From an uncultured Duncaniella sp. (lineage in GTDB: Bacteria; Bacteroidota; Bacteroidia; Bacteroidales; Muribaculaceae), in contig CAJTJG010000014.1 in the NCBI GenBank assembly GCA_910576785.1, forward strand, positions 24,375 to 88,374: 64,000 bases of DNA, in the 5' to 3' direction. Of the stretch, positions 52,295 through 60,921 are shown one piece after another. The position numbers were made by a program, and so were the translations under genes. The stretch's first letter is position 1; each line of letters opens with the position of its first letter. The notes beneath the pieces are model-generated. The model saw only the letters and a program-made list of their open reading frames with translations, did not search any database and had not been told where the DNA came from.

Positions 52295-52336
52295 CCGTCC
52301 GAAAACGAGCCGTGAAACTTATAATTACATTTAAAA

Positions 52337-52391
52337 CTTTGTGAAAAAAGCCAAGAATAGCTAACTTTGTGAAAATTTAGCTTTCACAAAG
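52337..52391 (+). promoter_or_regulatory. Promoter built on three copies of a CTTTGTGAAA half-site
   Basis: TTTG at 52338-52341, 20 bp, TAACTTTG at 52362-52369 form a good promoter. Each box is embedded in the same 13-mer AACTTTGTGAAAA (from 52335 and 52363). The second CTTTGTGAAA (52365-52374) also forms a perfect 10-bp inverted repeat with TTTCACAAAG (52382-52391), which ends 3 bp before the ATG. Confidence 0.65.
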
Positions 52392-52394
52392 AAA

Positions 52395-54386
52395 ATGTCT
52401 GACTATTCATACATACATGTCGCCCTGCGCGGAGAGGTGCAGGGTGCGACACGCACCATATACTCCTATCCCTCCAATGGCAGCGCCACCGATCCGGACT
52501 GGAATGCGGCCACTGTTGAGCCGGGGGCAGCCATAAAGCGCTTTCTCAACGCATCGGAATGCTATGTGATACAGAGCACACCGGTAGGCCACTACCTGTC
52601 GCTCATCACCCGCAATCCATTGGCTCCCGACCGTGGATTCATGATGATATCCATCATGGTCGACAATGGGTGCGCACTCACCGGACGTCAGGCCCTCAAC
52701 GCATTCAACACTCTCAAGAAGGCGCTCATCGAAGAGGAGAAATACACTGACGAGGCTGTCGACGAGGCCCTGCTCGCCGCCGGAGTCCCACTCCATCCCG
52801 TCAAGCTCGAGGCATGGACCTACAATCCCGACCGCAAGGAGCCCGAATCAGAGGCCGGCTACCGCACCTACATGTCAGTGCAGGAGCTTGAATCGATATT
52901 CTCCTTCCCCGGCCAGCCTGACTATGCCGACTACCGCTGCATACTCGTGGTATCGGCCACCACTTCACTGCGCCCCGGAGTGAAAATGCCGCGCATCACG
53001 GCCCCGATACGCAAACAGTACGACATCGTCTGCCCCGAGGGAGTGACCGCATCAGCACCGTTGGTCTACGATGGCGACCGTATCACACTCACCTACTCAA
53101 AGGAGGGTTTCAACACCCACACTGAGAACGTAGTGGCCGGAACTCCTGCGGCTTACACAAAATACGAAGGCTCGACCATACATGTACGCACCGCAGCCCA
53201 GACCGGCATACGCTTCATAAGGCGCATCCCCGTCAAGGTAATGTCGGCAAAGGGCACAGCTCTGAACGGGTATACCATCTCTGTAAACGGCCGCTCCATA
53301 AGCACTATGGACCCGTATATCGACTTTACCGAGAAGGACCTCACACCCGGATCGGAGGTGGATATCCAGGTCGCATCCAACAATTACCGCCCTCTCAAAC
53401 TCAAACAGCCGGCCGAGCAGGTGCTCACCACCGACGAGCTCGAACTTACGCTCCAGCCCGTGGAGCAGGGCGTCACCCTGCGCCTGGATTTCGGCGACGG
53501 ACGCGTATTCGAGCAGCAGATATCCATCGAGAAGAGCACCCCTGAGTACAACCGTCTCCACTCAGGCAATTTCCACGGATTCCGCGCCCACCGTCAGGTG
53601 ACCGACAACAAGGACGAGGAGGTCTACAACGTGGACGTGCGCATCACAAGCCGTCCCGTCGCACCCAATTTCGAGACCTCACGCCAGGACCACGACACCA
53701 CCACCCACACCGCACCGCGCTTCGAGAACGTCTCAGACGAGGCCGCCGAGCGCCGGCCCAGGATCGACCACACACTGCCCGAACGACAGCGCACCCCCGA
53801 GCCGGAGGAGCAGGAGGCCGACGACGAGGATGTAGAGCCGATACCCAACCATATGCGCCGCCGCTTCATGACCTGGGGCATAGGCATAGCCGCATTGGCT
53901 GCAGTGATAATCGGACTGATCATATTCCTCCCGCAGGGCGACAATGGCGAGGGGACGGCTGACAATCCCGCTACCGCCGAACTGATGGCCGACTCAGCAG
54001 CCACAACCCCGGTTGCTCCGGCAGCGCCGATGACTCCCGACGAGCAGGCCGATGCCGACTATCTCAACGGCAACTCCGTATGGGATCTTGAGCGCCTGAA
54101 GAGCCCCATGGGCATAGCTCTTGCCAAAGCCATCACCGAGGGCGACCTCAACGCACTGTCCACCAACGACTACTTTACCGTGGCCGGCCGATGCACCAAC
54201 ACCCAGGCCACCGAAATAGTGGAGATGGCATGGAAAGCCATCGGATCGCCCAACGAGCACGGCAACGCCCGCAAGCTGCGCGGCAGCGTGAAAAAGGGCA
54301 GCGTGAACCTGCGCGAGACAGTCAACTCCCTGGCCAAAGTGAGACCCGCCGAGAAGATCAACGAGCAGCCACGCCCGAGGAAATAA
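52395..54386 (+). CDS. Large single-span membrane protein of unknown function
   Basis: The 663-residue protein has no signal peptide. Residues ~1-190 form an N-terminal domain (IHVALRGEVQGATRTIYSYP ... HYLSLITRNPLAPDRGFMMISIMVD), ~190-380 are beta-rich modules resembling PEGA or carboxypeptidase-regulatory-like repeats (VKVMSAKGTALNGYTISVNGRSI), then an acidic linker (~430-485). One transmembrane helix (WGIGIAALAAVIIGLIIFL, ~493-512) and a C-terminal part of 150 residues with helical pattern follow. The bulk is therefore cytoplasmic, with the tail outside. The N-terminal segment faintly recalls GAP1-N domains of conflict-system proteins, but I would not assign it. It has its own unusual promoter. 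Confidence 0.7.
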   Translation: MSDYSYIHVALRGEVQGATRTIYSYPSNGSATDPDWNAATVEPGAAIKRFLNASECYVIQSTPVGHYLSLITRNPLAPDRGFMMISIMVDNGCALTGRQALNAFNTLKKALIEEEKYTDEAVDEALLAAGVPLHPVKLEAWTYNPDRKEPESEAGYRTYMSVQELESIFSFPGQPDYADYRCILVVSATTSLRPGVKMPRITAPIRKQYDIVCPEGVTASAPLVYDGDRITLTYSKEGFNTHTENVVAGTPAAYTKYEGSTIHVRTAAQTGIRFIRRIPVKVMSAKGTALNGYTISVNGRSISTMDPYIDFTEKDLTPGSEVDIQVASNNYRPLKLKQPAEQVLTTDELELTLQPVEQGVTLRLDFGDGRVFEQQISIEKSTPEYNRLHSGNFHGFRAHRQVTDNKDEEVYNVDVRITSRPVAPNFETSRQDHDTTTHTAPRFENVSDEAAERRPRIDHTLPERQRTPEPEEQEADDEDVEPIPNHMRRRFMTWGIGIAALAAVIIGLIIFLPQGDNGEGTADNPATAELMADSAATTPVAPAAPMTPDEQADADYLNGNSVWDLERLKSPMGIALAKAITEGDLNALSTNDYFTVAGRCTNTQATEIVEMAWKAIGSPNEHGNARKLRGSVKKGSVNLRETVNSLAKVRPAEKINEQPRPRK

Positions 54387-54422
54387 CAAAACCACAACCC
54401 ACTCAAAAAAAGAACCATCGTC

Positions 54423-54857
54423 ATGACAATCAACGAAAAGCAGGACGAAATCATAGAGGAGTTCTCACAGCTCGACGACTGGATGGACCGCTACAGTCTC
54501 ATCATAGATCTCGGCAACGCACTCCCCCCCATTGATGAAAAATACCGCACCCCCGCCCATCTCATAGAGGGATGCCAGAGCCGTGTGTGGCTCAACGCCG
54601 AACTTGATCCGGAAGGCAAGGTGCACTACACCGCCGACTCCGACGCCATAATCGTGAAAGGGATCATATCGCTTCTCATCCAGGTGCTCAACGACCATAC
54701 ACCACAAGATATCCTCGATGCTGATCTCTACTTCATACATGACATCGGTCTGGACGAGCACCTCTCTCCCACCCGCTCCAACGGCCTGCTGGCCATGGTA
54801 AAGCAGATGCGTGTCTACGCCCTTGCCTTCAAAGCCAAGCTCGACGGATCGATCTGA
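54423..54857 (+). CDS. sufE: SufE family cysteine desulfuration protein
   Basis: The 144-residue protein has the SufE pattern: QDEIIEEFSQLDDWMDRYSLIIDLGNALPP, then HLIEGCQSRVWL with the sulfur-accepting Cys, and LSPTRSNGLLAMVKQM near the end. It takes persulfide sulfur from the SufS desulfurase for Fe-S cluster assembly; sufS is not in the window. It lies 36 bp after the 663-residue membrane protein gene and 54 bp before the SNF2 helicase gene. Confidence 0.92.
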   Translation: MTINEKQDEIIEEFSQLDDWMDRYSLIIDLGNALPPIDEKYRTPAHLIEGCQSRVWLNAELDPEGKVHYTADSDAIIVKGIISLLIQVLNDHTPQDILDADLYFIHDIGLDEHLSPTRSNGLLAMVKQMRVYALAFKAKLDGSI

Positions 54858-54911
54858 CACCCCCACCACCACACTCCTCCTCCACCCCTCACGCACAAAT
54901 CAACTCACGTC

Positions 54912-57755
54912 ATGGCTATCAATGATTTTCTCCCCAACCTGCGCCGGCGCACTCCGGCCGACATGGATATCCTCAGGAGTCCGGGGCACACATCGGCCGG
55001 ACACTTCCACTTCCAGCTGCGCACCGATGGCACCAGAGCCTGGATCCTGACAGTCAACAGTGAGTTAGCCCCGGTGGAGCCGCTCCCATCCGACCATACA
55101 GGACCTGAAGCCATCATGCTACGCTCGCTCGAGGCCATCAAGAGGGAGCAGAACAGATTTGCCGTGTCGTGGGGACGAAGCGAAGGGATAGGCACGGAAC
55201 TGGGCAAATACCCTCACCTCATATACCAGCTGTTGCGCTGCCGCGACATACTCGGGCCCGACGGATCGCCCCTTCGTGTAAGTGACGAGGCCGCACATCT
55301 GCGCCTCAACCTTGAGCCCGATGGCGACAGATCCATCAATCCGGTGTGGGAACTGATTCTACCCCAGGACTCGGCCGACGACAGCGCTACCCAGACCGTG
55401 AAAGGTCTCGACGGGTTCAACCTGCTCACCGACTCTTTCGTGCTCGCCGACGGATGCATATATCCAATCGATCCGCTCGGCGAGAACTACGACCAACTGC
55501 AATTTTTCGAGTCGCCCTTCGCAGCCGACATGATAGAGCCCTATCTCTCAGTCCTGTACACCTATCTCGATAAATTCTCGCTATGCTACGGTGACTACCG
55601 TGTGGTATTCCTGTCCGAACAGCTCGAGATGCGTCCCACCATCGTGTTCGAGAAAGTGGACTCCGACCAGGCGCTCCACCTGCAGCTCACCCGGACGATA
55701 AGCGGAGTGGACTCCGACTTCCTGAAACAGTTCGACCTGACACGCATGGCCACGGTGGGTATCGACAAGACCATCACCATACGCAATGTATCCCCCCATG
55801 ACATACGCGACGATGTAGAGACCCTGCGTGATCTCATCATCAGGAGCACAACGGCCAAGAAGGATGCCCGCGAGATGTATGTGGATGACAATTACTTCAT
55901 CATTCCTCCTTCGGTAGCCGGACAATTCCTGCTGCGCTCACTCCCCCGGCTGGTGAACGACTATACCCTCCTCGGCACCGACAAGCTCAAGGAGTACAAG
56001 ATAAGTCCCGTGCGTCCGCGCCTGAGCATGAAACTCACCTCCGGCATAGATTTTCTCGAGGGTGAAGCCACGGTTAGCCTCGGCAACGAGCAGCTATCCC
56101 TGGGCAAACTCTTCGAGCAATACCGGCGCGACAGATTCGTGACACTCAGCGACGGCACCCGCGCCGTGCTCGACGACACCTACATGAAGCGCCTCGAGCG
56201 TATATTCGGCGACAAGCGCGATTCGGGCAAAAACGTGCGCGTGAGCTATCTCGACCTTCCCGACATTGACGAACTGCTGGAGACACCCGTTGATCCCACA
56301 CTCTTCCAGAAGGAGCGCAAGGTATACGAGGGGTTCAACGAGCTGCCGTCACGCAGCCTCGACATACCTTCGCTCAACGCCACTCTACGCCCTTATCAAA
56401 AAGAGGGTATAAAGTGGATGAAATACCTCCACGACAACAATCTCGGGGGGTGTCTGGCCGATGACATGGGTCTGGGTAAGACCGTCCAGACCATCGGTGT
56501 GCTCTCCGACATATATCCCGCCGCCACCAAACCCTCGCTCATAGTGATGCCCCGTTCGCTGCTGTTCAACTGGCAGAGCGAGCTGCAGCGCTTCAACCCT
56601 ACCCTCACCACGTATACCTACTACATGGGCACGCGCGACATCGACGAGGCCATGAAGCACAATGTCATCCTCACCACCTATGCCATGGTGAGAAACGACA
56701 TAGAGAAGTTCGGTGAGAAGGAGTTCCACTATGTGATACTCGACGAGTCGCAGAACATCAAGAACCTCGAGGCACAGGTGACACGCGCGGTCTTCCTCCT
56801 GAAGGCCGACCACCGTCTGGCCCTTAGCGGCACACCGGTGGAGAACAATCTCACGGAACTCTACTCACTGTTCAGATTCCTCAATCCCGGCATGCTCGGC
56901 GATCTTGACGACTTCAACCGCCGCTATGCCTCGCCGATACAGCGGGATGACGACAAGGAGGCCATGGGATCACTGCGCCGCCGCATACACCCGTTCATGC
57001 TCCGACGCCTCAAAAAGGATGTGCTCACAGAGCTGCCCGACCGCATAGAGCAGACTCTCACCATAGAGATGGAGCGCCGACAGGCGGAATTCTACGAGCA
57101 GAGACGTGCATTCTATCTCGACAAGATCAACAACACCATTGCCGCCGAAGGCATCAGGAAATCACAGTTCGTGATGTTCCAGGCCCTCACCGAACTGAGG
57201 CGCATCGCCTCGGTGCCCGAGAGTCTCACGGACAACGCCATCTCATCGCCCAAACTCGAGACCCTGGTGGAGAACCTCACCGAGGCCGTGGCCAACGGAC
57301 ACAAATGCGTGGTGTTTTTCAACTATATAGCGGGCCTCGAGCTTACCGGCGAGCGTCTGCGGGCCCACGGCATAGACTTCGAGACCATGACAGGGGCCAC
57401 GACCAACCGCAGCAAGGCCGTAGGACGTTTCAACAACGATCCCGGATGCAAGGTCTTCCTGATGACCCTAAAGACCGGAGGCGTGGGTCTGAACCTCACC
57501 GTGGCCGACACCGTGTTCATCTTCGAGCCATGGTGGAACAAAGCAGCCGAGGAGCAGGCCATCAACCGCCTGCACCGCATGGGGCAGAAAGCCAAGGTGC
57601 ACTCCTACTCGCTCATCACACTCGGCACCATCGAGGAGAAAATACGCAAGCTGCAGGAACAGAAAGCCATGCTGTTTGACGGCCTCATCGGCGCCGACAC
57701 ATCGTCATCCAAGTTCCTCTCTGAGGAGGACATTAACTTCATATTCGGAAAATGA
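54912..57755 (+). CDS. SNF2-family DEAD/DEAH-like helicase
   Basis: The 947-residue protein has an N-terminal half of ~480 residues without a recognised motif and then a Swi2/Snf2 ATPase: motif I CLADDMGLGKTVQTIG (about 512-527), motif II LDESQNIKN (DESQ box, ~610), motif III LALSGTPVENNLTELYSLFRFLNPG, and the C-terminal RecA lobe with TLKTGGVGLNLTVADTVFIFEPWWN and QAINRLHRMGQKAKVHSYSLIT. It is expected to translocate on duplex DNA and remodel nucleoprotein complexes, like RapA/HepA. Its stop overlaps the next start (ATGA at 57752), so it is made together with the 618-residue companion. Confidence 0.93.
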   Translation: MAINDFLPNLRRRTPADMDILRSPGHTSAGHFHFQLRTDGTRAWILTVNSELAPVEPLPSDHTGPEAIMLRSLEAIKREQNRFAVSWGRSEGIGTELGKYPHLIYQLLRCRDILGPDGSPLRVSDEAAHLRLNLEPDGDRSINPVWELILPQDSADDSATQTVKGLDGFNLLTDSFVLADGCIYPIDPLGENYDQLQFFESPFAADMIEPYLSVLYTYLDKFSLCYGDYRVVFLSEQLEMRPTIVFEKVDSDQALHLQLTRTISGVDSDFLKQFDLTRMATVGIDKTITIRNVSPHDIRDDVETLRDLIIRSTTAKKDAREMYVDDNYFIIPPSVAGQFLLRSLPRLVNDYTLLGTDKLKEYKISPVRPRLSMKLTSGIDFLEGEATVSLGNEQLSLGKLFEQYRRDRFVTLSDGTRAVLDDTYMKRLERIFGDKRDSGKNVRVSYLDLPDIDELLETPVDPTLFQKERKVYEGFNELPSRSLDIPSLNATLRPYQKEGIKWMKYLHDNNLGGCLADDMGLGKTVQTIGVLSDIYPAATKPSLIVMPRSLLFNWQSELQRFNPTLTTYTYYMGTRDIDEAMKHNVILTTYAMVRNDIEKFGEKEFHYVILDESQNIKNLEAQVTRAVFLLKADHRLALSGTPVENNLTELYSLFRFLNPGMLGDLDDFNRRYASPIQRDDDKEAMGSLRRRIHPFMLRRLKKDVLTELPDRIEQTLTIEMERRQAEFYEQRRAFYLDKINNTIAAEGIRKSQFVMFQALTELRRIASVPESLTDNAISSPKLETLVENLTEAVANGHKCVVFFNYIAGLELTGERLRAHGIDFETMTGATTNRSKAVGRFNNDPGCKVFLMTLKTGGVGLNLTVADTVFIFEPWWNKAAEEQAINRLHRMGQKAKVHSYSLITLGTIEEKIRKLQEQKAMLFDGLIGADTSSSKFLSEEDINFIFGK

Positions 57756-59608
57756 CACTCTTCGCCTCACGCCCCACCGTCTACGTGCGTCCATCGGCCA
57801 CCGAGACCTCTGCCTGGGAATCTCTCTTCAATACCTACACAAAGGATGACATGAGAGACTTCCTCGAGGCTCTGGACGGCCTGTTCGATGCCAACAAATT
57901 CATACTCAACAACCACAAGGACCTCAACGAGGAATATTTCTCCCTGTTGAAAAAGTACAGAGGGGTAAAGAAAGGCGAACTGGTGCTTTTCCTGAGCCGC
58001 TTCTTCTCATCGCCAGAGACGCGCAACATATATTTCAACTCCTGGCCCGAGAAAATGCGCATGCTCTGGAGTATAATCCTCGACAAGGTATATATCACCA
58101 CCAACGAGGCCAAGGAGTATTACGGAGCGCCGGTGACCACCTCCGAAGGAGGCCGCAGTTCCTACGCCTATTCCTACTCCTATCAGCCTCCGAAACTGTG
58201 CCCCGAGCTGAAGCTGCTGACCATGAGCAACGGCGGATACTGGACGAGCCACAGAATGTACATATCCATGCCCAGACTGATCAGGCAGACATTCGGCCCG
58301 CTGATCCGCCCCACCACGCCCGAGATCGTCACCGTGGCCGATCCGCAGGTCAACGATGGCGAGAAACTGTTCTCCTCCGAGCTCCAGACCCTCACACTCA
58401 TGCCCGTTATGCAGACCCTCTACAATAACGGCAAGCTGCAGAAGGGCCGCTATAAGGTCACGGCCACCACTCTGCGACTACAGGCAAAGGCGCTGCCGTT
58501 CGATGAGTTTTTCCCCGCCTCCACCGACAAGGCTCTCAAAAATCTCAGAGGCACGCTATGCTCCACCCTCTACTGCGACAACATGCTCAACAACAAGGGG
58601 GGCAAGGTAATGACTCCACAACCGCCCCACGAGGCGGTGCGCGAGATAGCAGGCATGATACGGTCATCCACGTCCATCATATATCCTCTGCTGTGCGATC
58701 TCAACCTGAGCAAATGCCATCATGCCATGCTCAGCTACGAGACATTCTCACAGCTTGCAGACAACGTGATCACGGCCCTCACCACCCATGCTGCCGAAGA
58801 GGAATGGCTTACCACCGACGGATTCATCAACTACTTCCGCTCGAACCCCGACCGCCTCATGAGCCTTCTCCCGCTCAATTTCATGGAGATGCAGGAGTAT
58901 ACATTCTCCAACAATTTCTCGGGCCTCACCGTATACCCCAATAACGAGATCCACACCGTGGGTATACCCTTCGCCATGAGCATACTGGCCATATTCGCCT
59001 CCCTCGGCATCGTGGAGATCATCTACACCACTGCCCTCCCCAAGACCCTCAAGGTGAACACCCCCTTCGAGGCCATCAGATTCGTGCGGCTCACCCCTCT
59101 GGGCAGATATGCGCTGAAACTCACGGATTCATACACACCTGCCATCAGCGACTCGGATCCCTACTTCGAACTCGATAGCGAACGCCTGCTCATCCGGGCT
59201 CTACGCGACAACAACCCCTACGAGGTATTTCTCAAGGACTATGCCGAGAGCGCCGGCGGACGCCGTTATAAAGTCACTCCGGCGTCATTTCTCGAAGGGT
59301 GCGACAATGTCAGGGATATCACCTACCGTGAAGAGCAGCTGCGACGGCTTGTAGGTGTGGATTTTCCTCCGGTGTGGGACAACTTCTTCAAGGAACTCAC
59401 CGAAAGAGCGTCGAGCATCAAGCCCTGCGACACGCGCTACTATGTGTTTGACGTCAATCCCGACGATATCGGACTTCAGACCTTACTGACCGACGACCCG
59501 GAACTTAGATCCATCACCCGCTGCGCCGAAGGCTACGTCCTGCTCATCCCCATGAGAGAGTACGACAGATTCAAGGAACGCATGAAAAGCTACGGATATC
59601 TTTTGTGA
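57752..59608 (+). CDS. Companion protein of the SNF2 helicase, unknown
   Basis: The 618-residue protein has no signal peptide, membrane helix or catalytic motif that I can recognise. The N-terminal half is helical. The C-terminal ~200 residues (LTPLGRYALKLT, then RRYKVTPASFLEGCDN and ending LQTLLTDDPELRSITRCAEGYVLLIP) resemble the accessory domain found next to XPB-type helicases (Helicase_C_3-like: a Ser in YxxTPxSL, then a small domain ending in 'DPxLxxLLxxxR'). The start overlaps the helicase stop by 4 bp. A partner or substrate-recognition subunit of the helicase is the most likely role (inference). Confidence 0.7.
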   Translation: MTLFASRPTVYVRPSATETSAWESLFNTYTKDDMRDFLEALDGLFDANKFILNNHKDLNEEYFSLLKKYRGVKKGELVLFLSRFFSSPETRNIYFNSWPEKMRMLWSIILDKVYITTNEAKEYYGAPVTTSEGGRSSYAYSYSYQPPKLCPELKLLTMSNGGYWTSHRMYISMPRLIRQTFGPLIRPTTPEIVTVADPQVNDGEKLFSSELQTLTLMPVMQTLYNNGKLQKGRYKVTATTLRLQAKALPFDEFFPASTDKALKNLRGTLCSTLYCDNMLNNKGGKVMTPQPPHEAVREIAGMIRSSTSIIYPLLCDLNLSKCHHAMLSYETFSQLADNVITALTTHAAEEEWLTTDGFINYFRSNPDRLMSLLPLNFMEMQEYTFSNNFSGLTVYPNNEIHTVGIPFAMSILAIFASLGIVEIIYTTALPKTLKVNTPFEAIRFVRLTPLGRYALKLTDSYTPAISDSDPYFELDSERLLIRALRDNNPYEVFLKDYAESAGGRRYKVTPASFLEGCDNVRDITYREEQLRRLVGVDFPPVWDNFFKELTERASSIKPCDTRYYVFDVNPDDIGLQTLLTDDPELRSITRCAEGYVLLIPMREYDRFKERMKSYGYLL

Positions 59609-59676
59609 TGAACATGCAGACCGTCCGGAACGTTCACTAAGAAGTTGTTTAATAACAGCCTCTAAAAAATTTCGCT

Positions 59677-60162
59677 ATGATCTTCGCTATACTCGCATCC
59701 ATACTGCTCGTCATGGCCGTGGTCATGTCCTTCTTCACGAGCACCTATGCCGCAGCCATCGCATTTCTGGGGCTGTGCTGCGCCGGGCTGCTCCCCGGCG
59801 AACACCTTTCAGTGGCGTCCTACGCCTTCTGGGGGGTGGCCATGGTGATTGTCATCGCCCTCGGCTTCATGCTGCCGCCGGGTGTGGCACGGTCAAGAAA
59901 AGGACTCCCATACATAGCCGGAGGCGCACTGGCAGGCATGGCCGTGGGGCTTACATTCTCGCATGCCGCACTCGTGGCCGGAGCATTCATAGGAGCCGTG
60001 CTCGGAGGTGTGGCCTACGCACGTACCCCCCAGGGAAAGGTGCTCGAATTTCCTACTTCCAGATTTTTGAACTATCTTTGTGCAAAGGGACTCCCGGCAG
60101 TGGTCACCATGAGCATCGCCGGAACGGCCGCCATAATACTCTACGTGATGTGGCCGGCCTGA
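59677..60162 (+). CDS. Small integral membrane protein (DUF456-like)
   Basis: The 161-residue protein is nearly all hydrophobic: segments ~1-20, 24-42, 48-66, 80-112 with small-residue packing (AGGALAGMAVGLTF ... AGAFIGAVLGGVAYA) and 136-158. The glycine-rich repeated pattern recalls DUF456 membrane proteins, but the match is by eye only. It lies 68 bp after the SNF2 companion and 31 bp before the next gene. Confidence 0.65.
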   Translation: MIFAILASILLVMAVVMSFFTSTYAAAIAFLGLCCAGLLPGEHLSVASYAFWGVAMVIVIALGFMLPPGVARSRKGLPYIAGGALAGMAVGLTFSHAALVAGAFIGAVLGGVAYARTPQGKVLEFPTSRFLNYLCAKGLPAVVTMSIAGTAAIILYVMWPA

Positions 60163-60193
60163 TGAAAAGACTGACATAAAACGACTGACTAAC

Positions 60194-60916
60194 ATGCATC
60201 ACATCCTGAAACATATCATCATACTGATCATCCTGACTGCCGGATGCGCACTGTCCGGCAACGCCCAGGCCATATCCAAGCTAAAACGCGAGAAACCGGA
60301 CATGGAGCAGATCAAGCGCGAGACCATGGATCATACATCTCCCTACTATTATCCCAGACTCATGAAGGAATTCGAGCGCAACGATACCGCCATGAAGATC
60401 GACAAGTACCGCCGTCTGTATCTCGGCTACGTGTTTCAGGAGGATTACGATCCTTACCGCTCATCGGAGCGGTCGCTCAACTATGCCGCCACACTCGCCA
60501 AGGCCAAGAAACTGACACGACAGGAGTGCGACTCGGTGATAGTATATGCCGAGGCCGCCCTCGCCGACAATCCTTTCAACCTCGGCGAGATGGTGATGCT
60601 CATCAACGCACTGCGCGGCAAGGGGAAGACAAACCTCGCCAACATATGGCAGTACAAGCTCAACTATCTGCTGATGGCCATAGTGTCGACCGGCACGGGC
60701 GAGGATGAGGAGAATGCCTGGTATGTCATCGAACCGCAGCATGAATACGTGCTGCTGAACATGATGAATCTCTCTGTGGCCGACCACGTGTTCTACGATC
60801 CCGCGTTCGAATACATCACCGTGAAGGACTCCGGCGGCAATGACGCAGGCGGATATTATTTCAATATCGGCCCGCTGCTCGAGCAATACTACCTGAAACA
60901 TCCTGACGAACTCTGA
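60194..60916 (+). CDS. Exported DUF4919-like protein
   Basis: A signal peptide (MHHILKHIIILIILTAGCALSGNAQA) is followed by a helical, probably TPR-like domain: MDHTSPYYYPRLMKEFERNDTAM, YRRLYLGYVFQEDYDPYRSSER and a final TVKDSGGNDAGGYYFNIGPLLEQYY. The pattern fits the Bacteroidetes DUF4919 family, whose role is unknown. The 240-residue product ends 5 bp before the GH3-family gene and is probably co-expressed with it. Confidence 0.72.
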   Translation: MHHILKHIIILIILTAGCALSGNAQAISKLKREKPDMEQIKRETMDHTSPYYYPRLMKEFERNDTAMKIDKYRRLYLGYVFQEDYDPYRSSERSLNYAATLAKAKKLTRQECDSVIVYAEAALADNPFNLGEMVMLINALRGKGKTNLANIWQYKLNYLLMAIVSTGTGEDEENAWYVIEPQHEYVLLNMMNLSVADHVFYDPAFEYITVKDSGGNDAGGYYFNIGPLLEQYYLKHPDEL

Positions 60917-60921
60917 GAGTG

